Below are positions 1-5,098 of a stretch of DNA of 5,098 bases, piece after piece. Location: positions 1 to 5,098 of the forward strand of contig CAZNEZ010000079.1 in assembly GCA_964572475.1 (NCBI GenBank), given 5' to 3'. The position numbers and the translations under genes are program-made. This DNA is from CAZNEZ01 sp964572475 (GTDB lineage: Bacteria; Bacillota; Clostridia; Lachnospirales; Lachnospiraceae). Below the pieces are notes generated by a model that worked only from the letters and a program-made list of their open reading frames with translations, was not told where the DNA came from and did no database searches. Position 1 is the first letter of the stretch. Every line of letters starts with the position of its first letter.

Positions 1-711
1 AACATTTTCTTTGTCTGTATTATAATAATACATTTTTTCATGGAATGTTCTATTTAGTAAATAGTTATCGCTTTGCTTGTTTACTATTCTCATTAATCTT
101 GCAGGGATTATATCTGCAACTTGAAGTCCTACACAATTATCACCCTTTACAATAAACCCTATAGAAGACATGTGAGTTTTTGTTGTTTTTGAACCATAAT
201 AAATAGAACCATTTTCAATATAATCGAAATGATTTCGTTCTAAGAACATATTTTCCTTGAATGTTCTTGATTCAATGCAAATAGAACCAACTCCATTGCG
301 TTCTATAAGAAAATGCATATAATTTTCTAGCATATGCCGAAATGCAATATCATAATTGGTTGTAGCTCCACTCCCATATAATTCTTTCATCTTATTTTGA
401 TCAAAATATACACCTATAGTTGTTATATTTACAGACTTCACAATACTTACAAATTCTGTCCAAAATTTATTTCTTATTGAGGATTCTTTAAAATCTTTAA
501 ATTTTCCTTTATTACTTTTCATATCTGTATAATGAAAAATTATACCACATGTTCCGAAATGCTTGATTTTTAATTCGTTTATTTTCGGGACTAAGATTTC
601 CTCATACTCACTTCGCTTAATAATAAACCCAGAAAAACAGAAAAATGGATTTCCAGGAGTCTTTTTTGTTTCATCTGCAAACAAGATATATTCATCTTTT
701 GGCGTTATCAT
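1..711 (-). CDS. DUF3800 family protein, C-terminus cut by window edge
   Basis: I translated this open frame by hand. It starts at the ATG at 711-709, has GAGGAG about 8 nt upstream, and runs 237 codons without a stop to the left edge, so the C-terminus lies outside the window. It resembles DUF3800 proteins, whose fold is thought to be RNase H-like and which often occur in accessory and phage-rich regions; their biochemical role is not established. Visible family features are an N-terminal hydrophobic strand ending in an acidic pair (FADET, residues 11-15), FHYTDM at 59-64 (the family's aromatic/His-x-x-Asp region), a central strand with IESR at 146-149, and the C-terminal hallmark GLQVADII at 195-202. 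D13, E147 and D200 could form an acidic metal site, but this is inference. Family members are usually about 220-300 residues, so little should be missing. No signal peptide or membrane segment is seen. The gene is divergent from the zinc-ribbon gene. Confidence 0.8.
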   Translation of the reverse strand, partial: MITPKDEYILFADETKKTPGNPFFCFSGFIIKRSEYEEILVPKINELKIKHFGTCGIIFHYTDMKSNKGKFKDFKESSIRNKFWTEFVSIVKSVNITTIGVYFDQNKMKELYGSGATTNYDIAFRHMLENYMHFLIERNGVGSICIESRTFKENMFLERNHFDYIENGSIYYGSKTTKTHMSSIGFIVKGDNCVGLQVADIIPARLMRIVNKQSDNYLLNRTFHEKMYYYNTDKENV

Positions 712-742
712 ATATAATCTCCTCATATAATGTATTTGGTGT

Positions 743-751
743 TTTATACCA
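743..751 (-). promoter_or_regulatory. Possible extended -10 promoter for the DUF3800 gene
   Basis: On the minus strand TGGTATAAA lies here, an extended -10 form (TG, one base, then TATAAA), about 32 nt upstream of the start codon. No good -35 is seen at 16-18 nt. A second candidate -10, TATAAT, lies at 759-764 and also lacks a clear -35. Which of the two is used cannot be settled from sequence. Confidence 0.35.
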
Positions 752-808
752 TAAAAACATTATAAGAAAAGAATATATAAAATTCTATCAGAACATACAT
801 TCTTAATC

Positions 809-836
809 TTGAAATACAAATCTTATATGCTATAAT
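809..836 (+). promoter_or_regulatory. Sigma-A promoter of the zinc-ribbon gene
   Basis: The -35 is TTGAAA at 809-814, the spacer is 16 nt, and the -10 is TATAAT at 831-836. The -10 is preceded by TG and one base, so it is also an extended -10. Transcription should begin near 843, giving a leader of about 25 nt before the ATG at 868. This is one of the best promoter matches in the window. Confidence 0.7.
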
Positions 837-867
837 ATTCAAATGATGAACAGAATAGGAGATACAA

Positions 868-1044
868 ATGTTAGAAGTTTATTATTGTACAGATTGCAAA
901 CGTGTATACTACCTTTCAAATAGAAATAATGGTATATGTAAATGTTGCTCTGCTAAGTTAATTCATTTAGATATATCTTATGAAAAATTTACTGTACTCG
1001 ATAAATACAAAAGAGAAGAAGTGATTGAACATTCTTTGAAATAG
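868..1044 (+). CDS. Small zinc-ribbon protein, 58 aa, function unknown
   Basis: The short frame runs from ATG at 868 to TAG at 1042-1044. AGGAGA at 857-862 lies 5 nt before the start, and a strong promoter lies just upstream, so I take it as a real gene despite its size. The 58-residue product has two cysteine pairs, C7-x2-C10 (CTDC) and C24-x2-C27 (CKCC), 13 residues apart, which is a classic zinc-ribbon spacing. Aromatic residues sit before the first pair (VYYC). The C-terminal half is charged and probably helical (YKREEVIEHSLK). There is no signal peptide or membrane segment, so it should be cytoplasmic. Zinc ribbons of this kind bind nucleic acid or other proteins, but no specific function can be assigned. 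It is transcribed alone, divergently from the DUF3800 gene. Confidence 0.7.
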   Translation: MLEVYYCTDCKRVYYLSNRNNGICKCCSAKLIHLDISYEKFTVLDKYKREEVIEHSLK

Positions 1045-1105
1045 AAAATATATAAAAGAATAAAAAGAGACGTTTTGATACAATCCCACTTAAGTAGACA
1101 GATAA

Positions 1106-1136
1106 AATAACCATCTTATATGTAAAGATGGCTATT
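1106..1136. terminator. Hairpin, possible terminator after the zinc-ribbon gene
   Basis: Two 12-nt arms (1106-1117 and 1125-1136) pair around a 7-nt loop, with one non-pairing position. On the plus strand that position is A-C. On the minus strand it becomes a G-U wobble and the stem runs into TTATTTTATC. The structure lies 61 nt past the zinc-ribbon stop and could end that transcript, but it folds better in the leftward direction. Direction and use are uncertain. Confidence 0.4.
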
Positions 1137-1161
1137 CTTATAAAAAGATTATAATATAAAA

Positions 1162-1185
1162 CGGCACCCGTTAAAACGGATGCCG
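1162..1185 (-). terminator. Rho-independent terminator of the MazF-like pseudogene
   Basis: The GC-rich arms CGGCACCCG (1162-1170) and CGGATGCCG (1177-1185) enclose a 6-nt loop. Read leftward the stem is fully paired with one G-U, and is followed by TTTTATATTAT. Read rightward it has a C-A mismatch and a weaker T tract. It lies about 85 nt downstream of the rebuilt MazF-like stop codon, so it most likely terminates that leftward unit. Confidence 0.7.
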
Positions 1186-1270
1186 CATTTTCGTTCTGTA
1201 CTCACAATAATTATAAACAATTCTGTTTACAATTACTATAATACATTACGAAAGATAAAAGGTCAATATT

Positions 1271-1942
1271 TTACTGATTACTATTTTTTCTTTCTAACTC
1301 CACAATTTTTTCTTCTAAACTAGATATCTTTTCTTCTAATTTATTATATCCATTCCTAAACATATGTGTGAATATAATGTTTCGTATTTCTCGATACAAA
1401 GAATTTTCACTAGACATATTACATGTGAGATGTCCTTTTTTCTCAATAACCTACCTTTACTTATTGTACAGACGTTGCCGAGTATCAAAGAACATCTTTC
1501 TGCAAATCCATCTTTTACTCCTACTTCATAATAATACCATACTCCAGATTTGTTTCCTATAGGATGATATGCATTCACTAATTTTTTGGCGAAGTAGAAG
1601 AGGGTACTACCAGAACAAGATCTCCGACTTCCTCTAATATTAATCCTGGATGATTATAAGACATTTCCGGTTCGTAATTTATACCAAAATCAATGTTGAA
1701 TATATCTCCAACTTGAATATCATCTCGACAGGTAGTAAATGTTCTTCTATTTAAAAATTGTTGTAACCCTTTTGTTAACAATGCTAAATCAGATTCTGTA
1801 AATTCGTTTGCTTTGCTCGTGAAATTTGATATTATATTTAGAAGCTGTGAAAGACAAATACTACTATTACCAGAATTTCTTGCTTCAGAAGCATTATCTT
1901 TAATAATACTACTATCTAATTCTCTAAAATCACTCTTGCCAT
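1271..1942 (-). pseudogene. PemK/MazF-like toxin gene broken by three frameshifts
   Basis: No single frame spans this gene, but three frames join into one protein of about 224 residues if one base is restored at each of three places. Piece 1 begins at ATG 1942, with AAGGGG 9 nt upstream, but as sequenced stops after 8 codons. Restoring one base near 1936-1937, or in the C4 run at 1952-1955 if the start is ATG 1963, opens the next frame. That frame carries VGDIFNIDFG and HPGLIL followed by LVLVVPSSTS, the PemK/MazF N-terminal beta region. It ends at the TAG at 1580-1578, just after an A6 run (minus strand, 1587-1582). The next frame continues NAYHPIG, WYYYEVG and GNVCTISKGRLL. After a second A6 run (1441-1436) the third frame gives KKGHLTCN and ends in a heptad-like coiled coil (LEEKISSLEEKIVELE) at TAA 1271. 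PemK/MazF proteins are typically about 110-residue mRNA endoribonucleases paired with an antitoxin. This one has a long N-terminal extension and no antitoxin beside it. Confidence 0.72.
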
Positions 1943-1997
1943 TATATAATTCCCCTTTGCCATATATTTTATTTTGGTATTAAACATTAATAAAAAT

Positions 1998-2003
1998 ATT
2001 ATA
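1998..2003 (-). promoter_or_regulatory. Possible -10 of the MazF-like gene
   Basis: A perfect TATAAT is present on the minus strand about 55 nt upstream of the preferred start at 1942. No convincing -35 is seen 16-18 nt further upstream, so this is a weak call. Confidence 0.3.
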
Positions 2004-2074
2004 CGACAAAATCAAACAATATTTCATAAGAACCTATATTCTAACTTGAGTTTTACAAATTTTTAAAAAAGTGC

Positions 2075-2103
2075 TTGCTTTTTTTTGACTTAGCCTATAT
2101 AAT
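2075..2103 (+). promoter_or_regulatory. Promoter of the tRNA-Glu gene
   Basis: The -35 TTGCTT at 2075-2080 and the -10 TATAAT at 2098-2103 are separated by exactly 17 nt, and an A-rich stretch precedes the -35. The expected start near 2110 is about 23 nt before the first base of the tRNA, giving a short 5' leader for RNase P to remove. Confidence 0.7.
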
Positions 2104-2132
2104 ACCAAAGTAACGTTTTGAAAGAGACGTAT

Positions 2133-2204
2133 GGCTCGTTGGTCAAGCGGTTAAGACGCCGCCCTCTCAAGGCGGAATCAGGGGTCCGATTCCCCTACGA
2201 GCTG
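2133..2204 (+). tRNA. tRNA-Glu (anticodon CTC)
   Basis: A full cloverleaf can be drawn. The acceptor stem is GGCTCGT / ACGAGCT (G1-U72 wobble, six Watson-Crick pairs). The D stem is GTC/GAC with a GG-containing loop, and the anticodon stem is CCGCC/GGCGG. The anticodon loop is CTCTCAA, with CTC at 2166-2168 reading GAG. The T stem is AGGGG/CCCCT. The discriminator base is G, as in many bacterial tRNA-Glu. Departures from the usual pattern are a T loop of TCCGATT, so position 55 is C where almost all tRNAs have T, and A rather than the commoner C at position 38. The three bases after the discriminator are CTA, so CCA must be added by the CCA-adding enzyme. The gene stands alone with its own promoter and hairpin. 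Confidence 0.9.
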
Positions 2205-2213
2205 CTAATATGT

Positions 2214-2271
2214 TGATAAAACAAGAAATGAGGATGTTCCATTAGGAACATCCTCATTTCTTGTTTTATCA
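2214..2271. terminator. Perfect 27-bp hairpin, bidirectional terminator
   Basis: The arms at 2214-2240 and 2245-2271 are exact reverse complements over 27 bp around the loop ATTA. The GC-rich core (GAGGATGTTCC / GGAACATCCTC) is flanked by A-rich sequence on the left arm and T-rich sequence (ATTTCTTGTTTT) on the right, so it reads as an intrinsic terminator in both directions. It begins 10 nt after the tRNA and ends 60 nt past the convergent degV stop, so it probably ends both transcripts. Confidence 0.85.
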
Positions 2272-2331
2272 TATATGATTAAATCACTATTTATGCACCA
2301 TGCCAATATAATTACAAAATAGTACTTTGGC

Positions 2332-3210
2332 CTAGAATGCTTTTTCAACTAAGGCAACACCTACAGGATATGGTCCTGTATGTACACCAATTGTAGCACC
2401 AATTCTTTGTGACCAAAAATCAATCTTAACATTAACGGCTTTTTCAATCATAGCAGCAAGCTCGTGGGCTTCTTCAAATTGAAATCCAGTACCAATACAT
2501 ATTGAGTATTTGTTAGGATCAAGATGATTACTTTCAAAATGATTCTTAGTTGTTTCAACAACTTTAGCTATTGATTTGGCACGGCTTCTGGCTATACCAG
2601 ATGGGAAAATCTCACCTTCCTTTAATGTGATAATAGGTCTTATACCAAGTTTATCACCAGCAATAGTGAGGAGCTTACCCATTCTGCCTCCTTTACGAAG
2701 ATATTCAAGATTGCCGATTGTAAAGAAAATACGTCCAGTTGTTTTAATTTCCTCAAGTCTTTTAATTGTGTCTTCATATGAATAGCCATTATCCCTCATT
2801 CTAACAGCTTCATTAACATATATACCCTGAAGAACAGTATTAATCTGTGAGTCTATTACAGTAATAACTGCATTGGGGTTAGTTTCAAGAATAATATTTT
2901 TAGCATTCATTGCTGATTGATATGAACCGCTAAATTTAGTTGTAATACAGATACATATAATAGGAGTACCTTCCTCAACATATGGAGTAAAAGCATCTAT
3001 AAAGTCCTGAACTGATGGAAGAGATGACTTGGGGAAAAGATGCTCATCTACAACTCTTTTGTAAAAGTCATCCTGAGAGATGTCCACACCTTCCTTAAAA
3101 TAATTCTCGTCATCAAAGGATACATAAAAAGGTACCACTTTAACATTATTCTTTTCTGTGTAATCTGTAAGAAGGTCACAAGAACCATCACTAATAATTT
3201 GATATTTCAT
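2332..3210 (-). CDS. DegV family fatty-acid-binding protein
   Basis: The 292-residue protein is full length for the DegV family (about 280-290). Members, including FakB, bind a fatty acid in a buried tunnel. FakB presents it to the kinase FakA for phosphorylation, feeding exogenous fatty acids into phospholipid synthesis; other DegV proteins have no proven partner. Family motifs appear in order: N-terminal SDGSCDL (7-13), SSLPS (62-66, equivalent to the TSxPS lipid-carboxylate motif), TTKFSGSYQSA (90-100), LEYLRKGGRM (168-177), RPIITLKEGEI (191-201) and HTGP (277-280) with the conserved His. SSLPS has Ser where Thr is commoner, a mild change. The protein is soluble and cytoplasmic. The start ATG at 3210-3208 has GGAG about 10 nt upstream. 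It is a single-gene unit, ending at the shared hairpin with the tRNA. A palindrome in its promoter suggests repressor control. No fakA kinase gene is in the window, so a true FakB role is not shown. Confidence 0.93.
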   Translation of the reverse strand: MKYQIISDGSCDLLTDYTEKNNVKVVPFYVSFDDENYFKEGVDISQDDFYKRVVDEHLFPKSSLPSVQDFIDAFTPYVEEGTPIICICITTKFSGSYQSAMNAKNIILETNPNAVITVIDSQINTVLQGIYVNEAVRMRDNGYSYEDTIKRLEEIKTTGRIFFTIGNLEYLRKGGRMGKLLTIAGDKLGIRPIITLKEGEIFPSGIARSRAKSIAKVVETTKNHFESNHLDPNKYSICIGTGFQFEEAHELAAMIEKAVNVKIDFWSQRIGATIGVHTGPYPVGVALVEKAF

Positions 3211-3292
3211 TATAATTAGTCTCCATTCCTGTAGGTATATTAGATATCTACAATAGGTTATGTATATATTTGTTATAAAATCAAATATGCAT

Positions 3293-3321
3293 ATAATATG
3301 ATGTAGTTTTCAAAACTACAA
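3293..3321 (-). promoter_or_regulatory. degV promoter
   Basis: On the minus strand the -35 TTGTAG (3321-3316) and the -10 TATTAT (3298-3293) are 17 nt apart. Transcription would begin near 3286, giving a leader of about 75 nt before the degV start codon. The spacer is filled by the palindrome listed separately. Confidence 0.6.
3302..3320. promoter_or_regulatory. 19-bp palindrome, probable repressor operator for degV
   Basis: TGTAGTTTTCAAAACTACA is a perfect dyad of two 9-nt arms around a central C. It covers most of the spacer of the degV promoter and overlaps its -35 box, the usual place for a repressor site. It is too tight (1-nt loop) to be a natural RNA hairpin terminator, and no T run follows. 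The regulator is unknown; a MarR-type, fatty-acid-linked regulator is one guess. Confidence 0.6.
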
Positions 3322-3465
3322 CATGCAATACTATTATAATATATTTACAGAAAAAATAAAGTACATTTTAAAAAAAACATATATCTTTACGAAAAGTTAA
3401 TAAATAGGCTACATACATTAAGGGCATATTTTGATAAAATATAAGCATTATAAAGTATTTACAAA

Positions 3466-3471
3466 TATAAT
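3466..3471 (+). promoter_or_regulatory. Possible -10 of the GH43-like lipoprotein gene
   Basis: A perfect TATAAT lies 26 nt upstream of the start codon, giving a very short leader that still includes the ribosome binding site at 3487-3494. No good -35 is found 16-18 nt upstream. TTGATA at 3431-3436 is too far away (29 nt), so the promoter is either activator-dependent or elsewhere in the region. Confidence 0.35.
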
Positions 3472-3497
3472 GTGCATATGCAGAATGGAGAAGGTTA

Positions 3498-5090
3498 ATG
3501 AAAAAGAGATTTTTACAATTGCTATTAGTTGCGGGCATGGTGTTGACACTTGCAGGGTGCAAGAAAGAGGGTAGTAATGAGGAAGAGACTACTACTCAGA
3601 TTGAATTCAGTAATGATAGCTCAGATGAACTTGATAAGGCGCTTTTAGCGGCTCTTATAGGTGAAAATACTAGTGCAGACAAGATTATTTATGATTTAGA
3701 TATGCCAACTATTGTTGATAAGAATGGTGTAAGATGGACTATTAGTGAAAATGAGGCAGTTAGTGCAAGCGGAAAGCTTACGGGAACTAATAAGGAGAAT
3801 GTAGAAGTAACAGTAGAAGCTAAGATGAATAGTGGAACAAAATATTTTAAAGTTACTGTTATTTCTGGAGATGAGGCTAAAAAAGAATATATGAATTCAA
3901 TAGCTGATTCTTTAATTCATAATATTTCTAATATCAGAGGTAATATAACACTTTTGTCAACCGCTGGTAAAGACAAAGATATTCAGATAACATGGGTTTC
4001 AGATAACACAGATGTAATAACAGATAAAACTGTCGGTGCATTTGCAGCAGGAGTAGTAACAAGACAGGATACTGATACAAAAGTTAAGTTAACAGCAACA
4101 CTTACTTGTGGTGATATAAAAGTAGTTAAGGAATTTGACGTAAATGTTGTTAAAAAAGCTGATGAAAAAGTATATACAGATTATGTTTACACGTATTTTA
4201 GAGGAAATATCTATGGAAAAGGTGAAAGCCAGCATATTCATATGGCAGTCAGTGAAGATGGATTTTTCTGGACAGCACTTAATAACAATGAGGCTATTTT
4301 AAAGGCCGAACTTGGAACTAAGGGCGTAAGAGATTCTTATCTTATTCGTTCACCTGAAGGAGATCATTTTTATCTTATTGGAACTGACCTTGATGCAAAT
4401 GGTGGCGATTGGGGCGCATATGGCAATAAAGGCAGTAAGTACATTAGAGTATGGGAATCAGATGACCTTGTTAACTGGTCAGATGAACGTCTAATTGAGA
4501 TTGCACCAAATGGTGCAGGATGCATGTGGGCTCCTGAAGCAACTTATGATGAAACGACTGGTGAATATGTAGTTTATTGGGCAACTGGAATAGTTGGCGG
4601 AAATGGTAAAAAAATATATTATGCAAAGACAAGAGATTTCTTTACTTTTACAGAAGCTAAGATATATAAAGATGTTGACCCTGGAATAACTTATATCGAT
4701 ACAACAATGACAAAATATGATGGAGTTTATTATAGATTTACTAAGAATGAAAATGAACTTTCTATTCTATTAGAGACAAGCGATTCGGTATTAGGTGATT
4801 TCAGCCTTGTTAAGACTAAGATTGCAGGAGAGACTGGTGTTGAAGGTCCAGCCATTTATAAGATAAATGGTCAGGAAAAATGGTGCATGTATATGGACGG
4901 ATATGCTGGTAATAATTCAGGAGTTGGATATTTCCCACTAATAGCAGACAGCTTAGAGGACCTTAAGAATGCCAACTTTAGAAGACTTAATGCTAATGAA
5001 TACAAAATGCCAGATGGAGCTAAGCATGGCTCATTTATTCCAGTGACAGCTGAAGAATATAAAGCTTTGTGTGATAAATATATGAAGTAA
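3498..5090 (+). CDS. Secreted lipoprotein with two Ig-like domains and a GH43-like glycosidase domain
   Basis: The 530-residue protein starts with a lipoprotein signal peptide: MKKR, a hydrophobic stretch, and lipobox LAGC with C21 as the lipidated residue. An acidic, Ser/Thr-rich linker follows, so it should be anchored outside the membrane. Residues about 60-122 and 125-218 look like two Ig-like domains of the atrophied bacterial Ig type (RWTISENEAVSASGKLTG in the first; ITWVSDN, then VKLTATLT and FDVNVV in the second). Residues about 229-528 resemble the five-bladed GH43 propeller: MAVSEDGFFW, GVRDSYLI, VWESDDLVNW, MWAPEATYDE, YIDTTMTKYDG, GVEGPAIYK, and a closing HGSFIPVT. By family logic D279 would be the base, D401 the pKa modulator and E449 the acid, with H510 near the central ion site. 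GH43 enzymes usually cleave arabinan, xylan or galactan side groups; the substrate here is not identifiable. GGAGAAGG lies just before the ATG. The gene stands alone, without a transporter or regulator in view. Confidence 0.85.
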   Translation: MKKRFLQLLLVAGMVLTLAGCKKEGSNEEETTTQIEFSNDSSDELDKALLAALIGENTSADKIIYDLDMPTIVDKNGVRWTISENEAVSASGKLTGTNKENVEVTVEAKMNSGTKYFKVTVISGDEAKKEYMNSIADSLIHNISNIRGNITLLSTAGKDKDIQITWVSDNTDVITDKTVGAFAAGVVTRQDTDTKVKLTATLTCGDIKVVKEFDVNVVKKADEKVYTDYVYTYFRGNIYGKGESQHIHMAVSEDGFFWTALNNNEAILKAELGTKGVRDSYLIRSPEGDHFYLIGTDLDANGGDWGAYGNKGSKYIRVWESDDLVNWSDERLIEIAPNGAGCMWAPEATYDETTGEYVVYWATGIVGGNGKKIYYAKTRDFFTFTEAKIYKDVDPGITYIDTTMTKYDGVYYRFTKNENELSILLETSDSVLGDFSLVKTKIAGETGVEGPAIYKINGQEKWCMYMDGYAGNNSGVGYFPLIADSLEDLKNANFRRLNANEYKMPDGAKHGSFIPVTAEEYKALCDKYMK

Positions 5091-5098
5091 AATAGATA

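Noticed and set aside
1368..1562. Rightward 64-codon open frame
   Set aside because: It lies antisense to the MazF-like pseudogene, has no ribosome binding site, and its product is a low-complexity hydrophobic sequence. It is a shadow of the leftward gene.
1336..1578. Separate 80-codon gene starting at GTG 1578
   Set aside because: Its first half continues the MazF-like protein and its second half is out of frame with the conserved end. No ribosome binding site precedes the GTG. It is a fragment of the broken gene.
1973..2109. Inverted 9-nt pair TTTGGTATT (1973-1981) and AATACCAAA (2101-2109)
   Set aside because: The arms are short, AT-rich and about 120 nt apart. One overlaps the tRNA -10 region. 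Chance is the simplest explanation.
2133..2207. tRNA as an integration site with a duplicated 3' end
   Set aside because: The left side looks accessory, but I found no second copy of the tRNA 3' end and no integrase in the window, so no attachment site can be supported.
2576..2785. Rightward 69-codon open frame
   Set aside because: It lies wholly antisense to the well-supported degV gene and has no family resemblance or start signal.
3368..3562. Leftward 64-codon open frame
   Set aside because: It crosses the promoter region and signal peptide of the GH43-like gene on the opposite strand, has no ribosome binding site, and has an AT-driven composition.
1..5098. CRISPR array, riboswitch or retron-like RNA
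   Set aside because: No regularly spaced direct repeats were seen. The leaders are short (about 20-75 nt) and show no recognisable riboswitch core. No reverse transcriptase is present.

Overview
The window is AT-rich, with compact intergenic regions, GGAG-type ribosome binding sites and sigma-A style promoters. Together with a DegV protein, a lipoprotein GH43-like enzyme carrying Ig-like domains, and a PemK/MazF-type gene, this suggests an anaerobic Firmicute, most likely a gut or rumen Lachnospiraceae. The taxon is an inference from gene style, not from a marker gene.

Left part (1-2000), accessory in character. A leftward DUF3800-family gene runs off the left edge with 237 codons visible. 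Divergent from it, behind a strong promoter, is a 58-residue zinc-ribbon protein (868-1044). Two hairpins follow at 1106-1136 and 1162-1185. The second is a good leftward terminator. Upstream of it, reading leftward, lies a PemK/MazF-like toxin gene (about 1271-1942). It is broken into three frames by what look like three single-base losses, two of them in A6 runs. No antitoxin gene is visible beside it.

Middle (2075-2271). A tRNA-Glu(CTC) gene has a clear promoter and is followed by a perfect 27-bp hairpin with a 4-nt loop. The hairpin sits between the tRNA and the convergent degV gene and probably terminates both. The tRNA departs from the usual bacterial pattern at T-loop position 55 (C instead of T) and has no encoded CCA.

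Right part (2332-5090), chromosomal in character. A leftward degV gene encodes a fatty-acid-binding DegV/FakB-type protein. Its promoter contains a perfect 19-bp palindrome between and overlapping the -10 and -35 boxes, which looks like a repressor operator. Divergent from it is a rightward gene for a secreted lipoprotein with two Ig-like domains and a five-bladed GH43-like glycosidase domain. That domain has a plausible Asp/Asp/Glu catalytic set.

No operon of more than one gene is visible: every gene appears to be its own transcription unit, and they do not form an obvious joint pathway. I see no convincing new multi-gene system. The points most worth a second look are the triple-frameshifted toxin gene, the degV operator and the unusual tRNA.
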